A DNA stretch of 56,867 nucleotides, from the NCBI GenBank assembly GCA_900316205.1, contig ONBX01000008.1, positions 1 to 56,867 on the forward strand. The letters run 5' to 3'. The first letter of the stretch is position 1, and the number at the start of each line of letters is the position of its first letter. The translations under genes were made by a program, and so were the position numbers. Below are positions 1-8,983 of the stretch, one piece after another. The stretch comes from an uncultured Eubacteriales bacterium. Lineage in GTDB: Bacteria > Bacillota > Clostridia > Oscillospirales > Oscillospiraceae. The notes under the pieces were generated by a model. It did no database searches, had not been told where the DNA came from, and saw nothing but the letters and a program-made list of their open reading frames with translations.

Positions 1-101
1 GCCTCACGACGGACACCCTTGGCTTTGGCTATGACCTTCCCGCTGCCGAGCGGTCTCGGGACTTTCACCCTTTAGAACGTGCGCTCGCCGGGCGCACAAC
101 G
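1..101. other. Left edge, no supported gene
   Basis: No gene with a start is visible here. The plus strand is open in one frame from base 3 through the hairpin to a stop near base 152 (it would contain GYDLPAAERSRDFHPLE), so the tail of a truncated reading frame or a repeat-borne fragment entering from the left is possible. The frame runs through a perfect terminator stem, which argues against real coding near its end. Confidence 0.3.
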
Positions 102-141
102 AAAAGATGGGGCATGTGGCTTGCCACATGCCCCATCTTTT
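102..141 (-). terminator. Rho-independent terminator of the cohesin/small-ORF unit
   Basis: A perfect 19-bp stem (102-120 with 123-141) closed by a 2-nt loop lies 17 bases after the stop of the 32-aa gene. AAAA and TTTT tails on both sides allow it to work in both directions. Confidence 0.85.
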
Positions 142-157
142 CAGTTAATTGACCGAA

Positions 158-256
158 TCAGTCTTCGGGAAGTTCGTTCTCGTCGCTGGTGACGATCACA
201 TCAGCAGCAGTAAAGCGGATGACTTCCATCTTGATCGGCATGTACTGTTCCTTCAT
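158..256 (-). CDS. 32-aa small protein, co-transcribed with the cohesin-like protein
   Basis: Small acidic protein too short for routine gene finding. It has an excellent Shine-Dalgarno site (AGGAGGAG, 6 bases before ATG), starts 18 bases after the stop of the cohesin-like gene, and is followed 17 bases later by a strong terminator. The peptide begins MKEQYMPIKMEV, continues IRFTAADVIVTS and ends in an acidic tail (DENELPED). From memory, short Clostridia proteins with a P-x-x-E/M-E-V/I-x-F-x-x-x-DVI-x-T-S pattern occur beside secreted proteins; their function is unknown to me. There is no signal peptide, no cysteine and no membrane segment. It could be a peptide precursor, a small regulator or a chaperone-like partner of its neighbour; nothing in the sequence decides this. 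Confidence 0.75.
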   Translation of the reverse strand: MKEQYMPIKMEVIRFTAADVIVTSDENELPED

Positions 257-274
257 TTACGTCTCCTCCTTCGT

Positions 275-1687
275 TCAGGTTGTAAAGTAGGACTCTGCAG
301 ATTTGCAGAAGATCATCATGGCGGTGATGATTGCGCGAGGACGCGCTCCGAGCTCGGGTTTGTTGAGCTGGTTGTATGCGTAGGATTCAATGCTATAGGT
401 AAACACGTCGCTGATCAGCGTGCTGCCATCGTAAATCTTCGCGGTCACAGGCTGGCCGGCGTCCTTCACCGCAACGGTTCTCAGCCGGATCGCATAGCGG
501 TCCTTCGCAGCTTCATATTCAAAGTCGCTGGAATCGAAGGAAACCGTCTGAGGCGTACCAAGCGCAGTGACATAGGTGAGCTCAGCGCGGACGTTGTCCA
601 GGCTCTGGCCTTCATCGAAGGTCATGTAGAACTTGACGACGATCTCGCTGTCCAGCACCACGCTCTTGCTGCTGAAGTGCGCGGTAGCGCCCGGCGTCTC
701 CACAGTGGCCTCGCAGGTGTTCAGCGCGCCGAGTTCAGCGGTGCCCAGCGCCTGCTGCTCCGCAGTCAGGTCCGCGTTGGCCATGCTGTTCGTCCGATAG
801 GTGAAATAGGTCTGAGCCGCGGCACCGTAGTTCAGCAGGTCGACCATCAAGGTCTTCAGCTTCGCTGCGCTGCTGCTCTTGGCCAGCTGGTTCATGGCAT
901 AGATCTTGACGCTGTAAAGGTCCTCCTGGCTGGTGTAAGTCACACCGTCCTTGTCGGCCATCACCTTCACCAGCACGTCGTCGCCGATCTCCTTGGCGGC
1001 GATGTTGCTGAAGGCGAACTTATACCGGTTCTTGGCATCGATCTCGGAATAGGGGAGATCATAGGTCTGCACAGTAAAGGAGCTGCCGTCGCCGTTGTAC
1101 TTGTTCTTCTCCACGTGCAGGCGAACGTTCGTATAACCTTCCAGATCACTGGTGGGGACCATATAGTAAATGGTCAGGTTGTTGCCCAGGGAGAGGCTGT
1201 GGCTGAAGGTCACATTCAGATCGCCTCCGCCTACGGTAACGGTAGCAGGCGTCACTTCAAATGCGACGATATCTTCATTATAGTTGGCGGCAGAGATCTC
1301 AAGCTTGACCTCGGTATCGCCGGCTTTGGCATCATCCAGGATCTTAAAGGTATAGGTCACGACCTTACCCGTGAAGGTGGAGTCGGGATAGGAATCAAAC
1401 AAGACCTTACCGTTGGCGCCTTCCGTCCAGTTGGTTTCTGTAGCCAATACGGTATCCTGCAGTTCCAGGACCGTGGTATCAAACTGCGGTTCCAGGGTAA
1501 GCGCCATCACGCCGGGATTGCTCTTGACTTCAACCTCGACTGTAACAGTCTCTCCTGCATTGCCGGAAGCGTTGCTCATGGCGATCGTGCCGGAGGTGGC
1601 ATCGGCAGCAAAAGCGAAGCTCGGGAGGAGGCCACAGAGGAGCAGGCAAACCAAGGTCAGGGAAAGAAAACGCTTCATTGTTTTCAT
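275..1687 (-). CDS. Secreted cohesin-domain-like protein
   Basis: 470-aa exported protein. Residues 1-27 form a signal peptide ending ...SFAFA. Residues about 30-152 read as a cohesin-type beta sandwich: the pattern GNAGETVTVEVEVKSNPGVM, then FDTTVLEL, then VVTYTFKILDDAKAGDTEV and a closing VTVGGG is the usual cohesin progression. The remaining ~310 residues hold two related beta-rich, Ala/Tyr-rich segments of a type seen in clostridial surface proteins, without a catalytic motif that I recognise. No sortase signal, SLH domain or C-terminal anchor is visible, so attachment to the cell is unclear. The start is chosen from GGAG 6 bases upstream. It has its own promoter at 1801-1829. Because the upstream gene ends in a dockerin, a cohesin-dockerin pairing is the simplest reading. 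Confidence 0.75.
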   Translation of the reverse strand: MKTMKRFLSLTLVCLLLCGLLPSFAFAADATSGTIAMSNASGNAGETVTVEVEVKSNPGVMALTLEPQFDTTVLELQDTVLATETNWTEGANGKVLFDSYPDSTFTGKVVTYTFKILDDAKAGDTEVKLEISAANYNEDIVAFEVTPATVTVGGGDLNVTFSHSLSLGNNLTIYYMVPTSDLEGYTNVRLHVEKNKYNGDGSSFTVQTYDLPYSEIDAKNRYKFAFSNIAAKEIGDDVLVKVMADKDGVTYTSQEDLYSVKIYAMNQLAKSSSAAKLKTLMVDLLNYGAAAQTYFTYRTNSMANADLTAEQQALGTAELGALNTCEATVETPGATAHFSSKSVVLDSEIVVKFYMTFDEGQSLDNVRAELTYVTALGTPQTVSFDSSDFEYEAAKDRYAIRLRTVAVKDAGQPVTAKIYDGSTLISDVFTYSIESYAYNQLNKPELGARPRAIITAMMIFCKSAESYFTT

Positions 1688-1800
1688 GTTGCTCTCCTTT
1701 CTTGTGCAATCAGGCGGAAAGCTTTGGATAGATCCAAGCCGCTGTCCTCAGGAGTCCTGATTCTGATGGAATCATTCACATGCACCATCATACGAATATT

Positions 1801-1829
1801 ATTGTATCGGAAATCATTGGATTCGTCAA
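1801..1829 (-). promoter_or_regulatory. Promoter of the cohesin-like gene
   Basis: Minus-strand -35 TTGACG (1829-1824), 17-base spacer, -10 TACAAT (1806-1801). Its spacer is 13/17 identical to that of the promoter at 8088-8116, with TGATTT and CGA shared. Confidence 0.75.
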
Positions 1830-1876
1830 TGGTAAATTTGGATTACGGGAAAAAAAATCAGTTTTCTTGGATGCCG

Positions 1877-1911
1877 GGGAAAGGAGCGGGCCACGCCCGG
1901 GCTCCTTTCCC
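1877..1911. terminator. Hairpin between the dockerin and cohesin genes
   Basis: 11-bp stem (1877-1887 with 1901-1911) plus an inner GGGC/GCCC pairing. A T-run follows on the plus strand; on the minus strand the T-run comes about 20 bases later, so termination after the LRR gene may be partial. It lies upstream of the promoter at 1801-1829. Confidence 0.6.
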
Positions 1912-1964
1912 TTTTTTCGTTTTTTGCAGGTCGGATCCGCTTATCGGTCTGTGGGGATTTTCGC

Positions 1965-4900
1965 TCAGTCCAGAACCGCGGTGGGATCCCCAACCAGATA
2001 TTTGCGCAGGCGGACCAGATCGTCGGCGTTCACCAGGCCGTCTCCGGTCAGATCTGTGTTGACGCTGTTGATCTCAACATTGACCTGCGCCAGGTATTTG
2101 CGCAGCCGAATCAGGTCCAGGATGTCCACCGTTCCGTCCCCGTTCACGTCACCGGGGAGATACGGCACCCAGGTGATATTCCCGCCGTAGTTCTGGCGAA
2201 CTTCTTCCGTCCAACTTGGGTCGCTCGCCGGATAGTACGCCGTGACTTTAACACCTGAGAATGCGTCCTCACGAATGCTCGGCGCAGAGCCCTTAAACAG
2301 GATCTCCTTCAAGCTGATGCAGTTGCTGAACGCAAAGGATCCGATACGGGTCACATCTGTCGGGATCGTCACAGCTGTCAGGCTGCCGCAGCCGGAAAAA
2401 GCATAGCTGCCGACGCTTTTGACACCTGGCTGGATCGTGACTGTCTGGATCTTGCTCCGACACGGGAACCAGGGAACGGCAGAAGCATTCGTCCAATCTG
2501 TCATGGCGCCAGCGCCGGAGATCGTCAGCGAACCCTGCTCCTCAAGCGTCCAGGTCAGATTCTCCCCACATGTTCCGGAGCTTTGCTTCATTGTCCAAAC
2601 AGCATAGAGTTCCATATCATGATCCGTCTCAATCGTTTCACCGGGAAGAAGATCCGCCTCCTGTGCATCCGGAGCCTCAGCCCAGCCGAGGAACTCGCAA
2701 TTCTCTCTGGTTGGAATCTCTTCCGTGATTGTGAGCGTCTCTCCTGAGGCAGCCGCCTGCATGTTCGGCGCGCCGCTGCCGCCGTTGGCGTTATAGGAGA
2801 TCACATAACCGTTAATCTCTCCCGAACAGGCAATCCAGGTCAGCGTCCCGCCGTAGTTCTGGCGCGTATTCTCCGTCCAGGAGGTCTCCACACCCGAATA
2901 AAAGGCGAAGGCCTTTACGCCGCTGAAAGTGTTATCATTGATTTTCGGCGCAGAGCCAGAGAAAACAATTTTTCTAAGCGCGTTGTCAGAACTGAACGCG
3001 TATGCATCGATTTCTGACATACTCGAAGGGATCGTCACGCTGGACAGACTTCTGCAGTTGGAGAATGTAAAACTCCCTATTTCCGTCACGCCTTCCGGGA
3101 TCGTCACACTCATCAGAGCATAGCAATTCCAAAAGGCAGAGTTTCCAATGTTGGTAACCGAATCCGGGATCGTCACACATTTCAAAGTGCTGCAACTGTA
3201 AAAAGCATATCCTCCGATACTGGTCACTCCATCTGGAAGCACCACCTTATTCAGGCCACTGCATCCGGAAAAAGCACCGCCTCCAATAATGGTCACCCCG
3301 TCCGGTACGATCAGGTCACCGCTCAGACTCGCGGGGCAGCAAACGACCGTCGTCATTGCCTTGTCATATAAGATGCCATCCAGGACCTGATAGGCTGGAT
3401 TTCCCTCCTTCACCAGAATCGTCTCCAGTTTCCCGCAATTGGCAAAAGCAGAGTCGCCTATGCTTGTCACGCCTTCCGGAATCGTCACACTCTCCAGAAC
3501 ACTGCACCAGGAGAACGCATTGTTTCCGATTTTTGTCACGCTCTCTGGGATTGTTACACGCGTAAGGCTTCGACAGGAGGAAAACGCCCTGCTTCCGATA
3601 CTCGTCACGCCCTCATCGATCAGAACCTCCTGTACCGAGCTCCGCAAATTGTCCCATGGCACATCCCAAGACCAGTCCATTCCCTTCATTGCGCCTCTCC
3701 CGGAAATATACAGCATGCCATCCGTGTACAGGACCCAGTTCAGGCCGTCTCCAAAGCATCCTCCCTCGCTGATCGTCCTTTCCGGATACGCGAGAGTGAA
3801 TTCCACCTCGATGAGCAGAGTCTCCTCCTGCCCTACGGTATAGGTCTCCATATCAATCACGATACCGTTCACACGGACTGTATCCACGCGATATCCGGGA
3901 TCGGGATAAATCTGTAAGGTGTCCAGCTTTTCGCCTCGCAGCACAAAACCTGCAGCAGTTCCATTCTCCTTCGCTACTATCTCACTGGGAACGATGGATG
4001 CGTTATAATACCATGTCGCATTCAACAGATCGTCGTTAGATCCTTTAATCGACATACCGTCACGCTCGGTCTCAGAGCCGGAATAGGCGACGCATCGCAG
4101 TTCAGCACAACCGTAGAACGCGCTATAGTCGATCATTGTCAGCGTGCTGGGAATCGCCACGCGCATCAGATTGCTGCATCCATAGAATGCGGAGTTCCCT
4201 ACGCTTGTCACGCCCGGTTCTATTCTCACAGACACGATGGAGGAACTAAGGTCGTTCCAGGGAGCTCCGGAGCTGCTGCTCCAGTTCCACATTGCGCCAG
4301 TACCATGAATGAAAAGCGATTCATCCTCATAAAAAGCCCAGAAGACATGATCGCCACAGGCGCCGGCTGCGATAAACGTTTCGCCTGGACGTATCTCCTT
4401 AAAAGCGATTCGGATTTGGAGGAAGGTTTCCTCTCCCACGATATAGCTTCCAAGGTTCTCCTCTTTGCCGTTGACAAAGAGGACCATGCAATATCCATCC
4501 TCCGCAGTAATCTGCAGTCGCAGTCTCTCACCTCTTACCGCAGTTTTCAGTTCGGCAGTACCATGTTCCCCAACCTCCTCCAGCGAGCTCGGCACGATAT
4601 CTGCGTAGGTCTTCTCGAAATGCCAAAAAGCGGCGGTCAAAGGTTCGTTGTTGCCTCTGACTTCAATCAAAGCCTTTTCTTCTTCTGTCCCATGATAAAA
4701 GACCTCTTCCAACTCTGAGCAGGCCTGGAAAGCGTTATATCCGACTGCCATTACTCCTCTTCCGAGTTCCAGCATCCGGATCTGGGCGCAGTAATCACAC
4801 CACGGGACGTCGGAACTGCTGCTCCAATCTCCGATCTCGCCGTTACCGTAGATATAAAGGATTCCGTCTTCATACAGGCTCCAGAAAACCTGATCCCCGC

Positions 4901-7900
4901 AAGAACCTCCAGCAACAGGCTGCTCCGGTCTATTCTCAGCAAAATCGATTCGGATCGCAAGGTTCTCTTCCTCTCCCACCGTATATGTTTGGAGTTCTTC
5001 CTTTTTCCCGTTGACATACAGGACAGGGGTATACCCCAAATCGGGGGCAAGCGTCAGGCGCAGTTTTTCTCCCCTGACACAAAGCTTAAGGGAAGCACTG
5101 CCATGTTCTCCCACTTCCAGTGTGCCGGGGACAATATCAGCAAGCGTTTTTTCCAAATGCCAGCAAGCAAAAGTAAGCGGTGAATTGTCGCCGTTAATCC
5201 CAATCTCAGATTTTTGCTCTGCTGATCCCTCGTAAAAGATATCATCCAGCGCATCACAGCCGAGAAAGGCTCCATATCCAACTTCCTTAATGCTGGTAGG
5301 CATCACTAAGATTTGCAACGTGTTGGAATTGGCAAATGCGCTTCTCGGAATCCCTGAACTCCATCCGAATTCTATATTACACCCGCTGCCGATCGGCCCT
5401 GCGGTTTTGAGTTCCGGGCAATTACGAAAAGCTTCGCTTCCGATATTCTTGACGCTGTCCGGGATCGTCACGCTCGTCAGGCTGCTGCAGCCGTAGAACG
5501 CATAATCGCATACATCTGTTACGCCATTCTCGATCTCCACTTTCTGAATCTCTTGACGGTACTGATGCCATGGGACCGACGTTTCATAGACATAGGAATT
5601 TGTAGTCCCGTTTCCATAGAGATAAAGCAATCCTTTATCATACAGTACCCAATACATGTTCTTGCCAAAAGAGCCGTTTGCCATGATCGTCCTGTCAGGG
5701 CGAATCGGTTTGAAGATCACCTGAACTAGCAGACTCTCCACATTTCTGACATAGTAATGCTGAGCGTCAACCGTTTCCCCATTAACGAGAACTTTTTCCT
5801 GCACATATCCACTATCCGGCACAACCGTCAGCCGCAATTGCTCTCCACGCACAGCCAACTGGGCGGATGCGCTGCCGCCCTCTTCCGCTATCACGGTACA
5901 AGGAACTATATCCTCAAAAGTCTTATTATAATGCCATGTTCCCAGTGAAGGACGAGAGCCGTTCCAAGTTGACGCGATATCGATTTCATAGTGCTGTGCC
6001 TCGCTTCCGGCGTAGATGGTGTCTGTAATGCTTCCCGGAAGAGCTCTGACGTCGATCTTTGTCACGCTTGTTGGGAGCACGAGGCACGCCAAGCTGCTGC
6101 ACCCTTCAAATGCATAGACCGAAATATTCGTCACGCCTTCGTCAATCTTCAGTACTCGAGCCTTATCTCCGATACGATACCAAGGCGAAAGCCCCGCATA
6201 ATAGTTATAGTCCGGCATCTCCCCGCTGCCGCAGACGCACAACAGTCCATCATCGCTCAACGTCCAAATACGCCCTTCGCCCCATGTTCCCTGATCAGCA
6301 TAGTCCCATGTATATTCCCAATCAGCCGTGGTAAGGAACTGATTTCCACTGTTAAACGAAATCGATGCTCTCTGATCCGCTGTTCCGACATAGAAGACCG
6401 TTGTTAAACGAGGGCAGGATTGAAAAGCATAGCTTCCAACGTTTGACATGCTCAAGGGCAGTCTGACATTTGCAAGGCAGGAGCAATTGGAGAACATATA
6501 TGAGCCGACCTTTATGCAGCCATCCTGAAATCGCGCACTTTTAAGGTTTACGCATTCAGAAAATGCATAATATCCAATCTCGCTGACGTTTGGGGGAATC
6601 ATCACATCCTGAAGGCAGGCACAGCCCGAAAACGCATACTGTCCGATGCTCGTTAAACTGGCAGGGAGTATTACATACCACATCTCAGCTTTGGTAAAAG
6701 CATACTGTTCAATCGTAGTTAAGCTCGATGGTAATACTATCGTACCACTTGATTTGTACCCCGAGAACGCATAAGGCCTGATCCTTGTCACACCGTCAGG
6801 GACAGTTAGCCTTCCCGAGACAGCGTTGTTGCGGACATACAGATTCTTCGCATAAAACATTGGATTTGACGTCTCAGTTTTGAACGAGATTTCGCACCAG
6901 GCAGGTAAACTCGAAATATATAAGTATTCCAGTTTTTTGCATCCATTGAATGCATAAGCACCTATTGTCGACACAGTAGATGGCATCCTAACCGTCTTTA
7001 AAGACGAACATAACTGGAACGCGCCAAATCCAATATCGGTCAAGCCTTCCTCAATGGTGATATCATACAATTCAGTACACTTTTCAAATGCCCCTGAACC
7101 GATACTTTTAACGCTGGAAGGGATTGTAAGGCTGTATAACGCTGTGCAATTCTCAAACGCAGAATCATTGATAGTTTCAACACTTTTGAGTGAAATTGAC
7201 TTAAGACTGCTGCAACCGGAAAAGGAATATGATCCGATCAAGCTAACGGAATCCGGGAGCGACACACTTGTTAATGAAGTGCACGAGGAGAACGCATAAT
7301 TTCCGATACTCTCAACACCGGATTTGATCACGACTGACTTGATGGCTCCACTGTAATTGGCCCAAGGGACGCTTGACTCACTGGAATAAACCGACATATA
7401 GCCGGTGCCCTTGATGGTCATTTGCCAATTGTCATCCAGCGTCCATGTCATGTTCTCACCGCAGGTACCGCCCGCCTTGATATCCTGCGGTTCGCTCTCC
7501 TCCGAAGGGAGCCCGATCGCATCAATTTCTTCTTCCGGATCATTGATCTGCCCATCTTCTTCCATGCTTTCAAGCCAGTCCTGTGCTTCTGTAATGACAA
7601 ACTCATCGCTCAAGACGCTCTCTTCCCCTGCGCAGGCGTGAAGGCAATAGGTTCCGGGCATCTGCATTTCCCAGGATTGGGCATCAACGGGTATCTCTTC
7701 AACCGGAATCAATTGTGTATCGGTATCGTTCTCCGTCTTTACCATCAATAGTTCCAGACTATCGGGAGTGCAGTTCAACTTCCAATAGACAACGCAGTTC
7801 CCTTTATGAGAAAGCGTTCCACCTTCAGGCTGCAAGGTGAACTCCAAGGCTGATTCCACAGCGGAAATCACGCCTTCTTCGTCCTCCCCGCGCTCGGTAA

Positions 7901-8021
7901 GTGCAGGGGTCTCCTCCACAGGCGCGATGCTGCCCTCTTCCTCCGCATAGGCCGCGGGGAAAAAGCTCAGCACCATCGCCAGACACAGGAGCAGTGAAAG
8001 AATCTGTTTCAGGGTCTTCAT
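1965..8021 (-). CDS. Giant secreted BspA-type LRR protein with C-terminal dockerin
   Basis: About 2018 aa. A signal peptide (MKTLKQILSLLLCLAMVLS, ending AYA) is followed by an acidic region, then at least seven modules of the form CG-x-n-x-x-W-x-L-x5-L-x-I-x-G-x-G-x-M, interleaved with BspA/LRR_5 repeats (V-T-S-I-G-x-x-A-F-x-x-C-x-x-L-x-x-V-x-I-P). Four or five copies of a second beta unit (GYxVDTVRVNG-like) come between. Near the C-terminus an InlB-type repeat (YNANGG ... FLGWAEAP ... ELYAVWT) precedes a type I dockerin with two calcium loops, DVNGDGTVDILD and DLTGDGLVNADD, each followed by LIRLRKYL/LVRLRKYL. Start: the ATG at 8021 has GGAGGA about 9 bases upstream, whereas the ATG at 8030 would be almost inside that site. 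Base composition is visibly more AT-rich than the flanks, a possible sign of transfer. A role in surface adhesion or substrate recognition is inferred. Confidence 0.9.
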   Translation of the reverse strand: MKTLKQILSLLLCLAMVLSFFPAAYAEEEGSIAPVEETPALTERGEDEEGVISAVESALEFTLQPEGGTLSHKGNCVVYWKLNCTPDSLELLMVKTENDTDTQLIPVEEIPVDAQSWEMQMPGTYCLHACAGEESVLSDEFVITEAQDWLESMEEDGQINDPEEEIDAIGLPSEESEPQDIKAGGTCGENMTWTLDDNWQMTIKGTGYMSVYSSESSVPWANYSGAIKSVVIKSGVESIGNYAFSSCTSLTSVSLPDSVSLIGSYSFSGCSSLKSISLKSVETINDSAFENCTALYSLTIPSSVKSIGSGAFEKCTELYDITIEEGLTDIGFGAFQLCSSLKTVRMPSTVSTIGAYAFNGCKKLEYLYISSLPAWCEISFKTETSNPMFYAKNLYVRNNAVSGRLTVPDGVTRIRPYAFSGYKSSGTIVLPSSLTTIEQYAFTKAEMWYVILPASLTSIGQYAFSGCACLQDVMIPPNVSEIGYYAFSECVNLKSARFQDGCIKVGSYMFSNCSCLANVRLPLSMSNVGSYAFQSCPRLTTVFYVGTADQRASISFNSGNQFLTTADWEYTWDYADQGTWGEGRIWTLSDDGLLCVCGSGEMPDYNYYAGLSPWYRIGDKARVLKIDEGVTNISVYAFEGCSSLACLVLPTSVTKIDVRALPGSITDTIYAGSEAQHYEIDIASTWNGSRPSLGTWHYNKTFEDIVPCTVIAEEGGSASAQLAVRGEQLRLTVVPDSGYVQEKVLVNGETVDAQHYYVRNVESLLVQVIFKPIRPDRTIMANGSFGKNMYWVLYDKGLLYLYGNGTTNSYVYETSVPWHQYRQEIQKVEIENGVTDVCDYAFYGCSSLTSVTIPDSVKNIGSEAFRNCPELKTAGPIGSGCNIEFGWSSGIPRSAFANSNTLQILVMPTSIKEVGYGAFLGCDALDDIFYEGSAEQKSEIGINGDNSPLTFACWHLEKTLADIVPGTLEVGEHGSASLKLCVRGEKLRLTLAPDLGYTPVLYVNGKKEELQTYTVGEEENLAIRIDFAENRPEQPVAGGSCGDQVFWSLYEDGILYIYGNGEIGDWSSSSDVPWCDYCAQIRMLELGRGVMAVGYNAFQACSELEEVFYHGTEEEKALIEVRGNNEPLTAAFWHFEKTYADIVPSSLEEVGEHGTAELKTAVRGERLRLQITAEDGYCMVLFVNGKEENLGSYIVGEETFLQIRIAFKEIRPGETFIAAGACGDHVFWAFYEDESLFIHGTGAMWNWSSSSGAPWNDLSSSIVSVRIEPGVTSVGNSAFYGCSNLMRVAIPSTLTMIDYSAFYGCAELRCVAYSGSETERDGMSIKGSNDDLLNATWYYNASIVPSEIVAKENGTAAGFVLRGEKLDTLQIYPDPGYRVDTVRVNGIVIDMETYTVGQEETLLIEVEFTLAYPERTISEGGCFGDGLNWVLYTDGMLYISGRGAMKGMDWSWDVPWDNLRSSVQEVLIDEGVTSIGSRAFSSCRSLTRVTIPESVTKIGNNAFSWCSVLESVTIPEGVTSIGDSAFANCGKLETILVKEGNPAYQVLDGILYDKAMTTVVCCPASLSGDLIVPDGVTIIGGGAFSGCSGLNKVVLPDGVTSIGGYAFYSCSTLKCVTIPDSVTNIGNSAFWNCYALMSVTIPEGVTEIGSFTFSNCRSLSSVTIPSSMSEIDAYAFSSDNALRKIVFSGSAPKINDNTFSGVKAFAFYSGVETSWTENTRQNYGGTLTWIACSGEINGYVISYNANGGSGAPNMQAAASGETLTITEEIPTRENCEFLGWAEAPDAQEADLLPGETIETDHDMELYAVWTMKQSSGTCGENLTWTLEEQGSLTISGAGAMTDWTNASAVPWFPCRSKIQTVTIQPGVKSVGSYAFSGCGSLTAVTIPTDVTRIGSFAFSNCISLKEILFKGSAPSIREDAFSGVKVTAYYPASDPSWTEEVRQNYGGNITWVPYLPGDVNGDGTVDILDLIRLRKYLAQVNVEINSVNTDLTGDGLVNADDLVRLRKYLVGDPTAVLD

Positions 8022-8087
8022 GCTGTTCATTCCTCCATTTTCCTTCTGTTATCTTCGGGTATCACAAACAACCATTATCCAAAAAGT

Positions 8088-8116
8088 ATTGTATCGAAAA
8101 TCAGAGCATTCGTCAA
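8088..8116 (-). promoter_or_regulatory. Promoter of the LRR-dockerin gene
   Basis: Minus-strand -35 TTGACG (8116-8111), 17-base spacer, -10 TACAAT (8093-8088). It is a near copy of the promoter at 1801-1829, suggesting joint control of the two surface proteins. Confidence 0.75.
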
Positions 8117-8163
8117 TGTGTAACGGCATCGAAAAAGCCGAAAAAATGAGGGGTGTTGATCGT

Positions 8164-8203
8164 GTTAAGATTCTCTGACTCCGCTCAGGATGACAGCGAC
8201 GGG
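8164..8203. repeat. Partial copy of a dispersed intergenic repeat
   Basis: The stretch with AAGATTCTCTGA ... CGCTCAGGATGACA resembles one arm of the palindromic element at 38946-39076 (GAAGAATCTCT ... CTCCTCAGGATGACA). Confidence 0.4.
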
Positions 8204-8217
8204 GCCCGGAAATCATC

Positions 8218-8250
8218 AAAGCCGGAGGCGACGGCGTCGCTTCCGGCTTT
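8218..8250 (-). terminator. Terminator of the importer/isomerase operon
   Basis: A 16-bp stem with one wobble (8218-8233 with 8235-8250; AAAGCCGG on one side, CCGGCTTT on the other) lies 44 bases beyond the isomerase stop. The T-tract is weak. Confidence 0.6.
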
Positions 8251-8293
8251 GCGTGTATTCTGTTTTCTGTCTGTGGTTCCGCTTTGGCTCCGC

Positions 8294-8983
8294 TCAGTCC
8301 TTCGCTTCGGGATACTCTCCGCAGAGAAGGCGGTAGGGCGGCTCGTCCTCCTCGATCCGGGGAAAGCGGCCCATGGGCGGGTTGAAGCGGTTGTCGGTGT
8401 TGTCGTCGTTGCACTGGCTCACTTCTCCCAGCAGCACCGGTCCGGTGCCGGGCTCTACCTCAAAATCATGGTAGAGGCCCTGGTAGACGTGGATGCTCTC
8501 CCCAGGGGTGAGGCGCACCTGTGTCCCCGCGGGGACGGTGAAGCAGCGCCCGTCGCACTTCACCGTGACGGGGCTTTCCCGGTCGATCTCCTCATCGGGG
8601 AGAGAGTTATAGACCCGGATGAGCACATTGCCGCCGGCCCGGTTGATGATGTCCTCGGTCTTGAACCAATGGAAGTGCATGGGCGAATACTGCCCCTCCT
8701 TCAGGTAGAGGAGCTTTTCCGCATAGACCTTGGGGTACTTTTCGGGCATGGCGCGATTGCCGTTTCGGATGGTGATGAGGGAAAAACCGATGCGGTCAAA
8801 GTCCCCCTGGCCATAGTCCGTGATGTCCCAGCCCAGCATGCAGTCCCGGATCTCGTCATACTCATGGCCAAGGCCCTGCCACTGCTCCGGGGTGAAGGCA
8901 CAGAAGGGCGGCAGGGCGATCCGATATTCCCGGATCATGGCCTCCATCTCCCGGAGGGCGGCGTTGATCTGACTGCGCTTCAT
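8294..8983 (-). CDS. D-lyxose isomerase family protein
   Basis: 229-aa cupin-fold sugar isomerase of the D-lyxose ketol-isomerase family (EC 5.3.1.15 type; formerly DUF1498). Members interconvert D-lyxose with D-xylulose, and often D-mannose with D-fructose. Metal ligands are visible: His103 and His105 in PMHFHWF, Glu110 in KTEDI, and His172 in YHDF. Length matches the family. The ATG at 8983 overlaps the stop of the HAD gene (ATGA) and has AAGGAG 8 bases upstream; an in-frame GTG at 8992 is less likely. It is the last gene of the importer operon, so it probably acts on the imported sugar after dephosphorylation. The exact substrate cannot be read from sequence. Confidence 0.85.
   Translation of the reverse strand: MKRSQINAALREMEAMIREYRIALPPFCAFTPEQWQGLGHEYDEIRDCMLGWDITDYGQGDFDRIGFSLITIRNGNRAMPEKYPKVYAEKLLYLKEGQYSPMHFHWFKTEDIINRAGGNVLIRVYNSLPDEEIDRESPVTVKCDGRCFTVPAGTQVRLTPGESIHVYQGLYHDFEVEPGTGPVLLGEVSQCNDDNTDNRFNPPMGRFPRIEEDEPPYRLLCGEYPEAKD

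Noticed and set aside
3-152. Plus-strand frame at the left edge as a gene
   Set aside because: It has no visible start, and its end passes through a perfect terminator stem, so it is at best a fragment.
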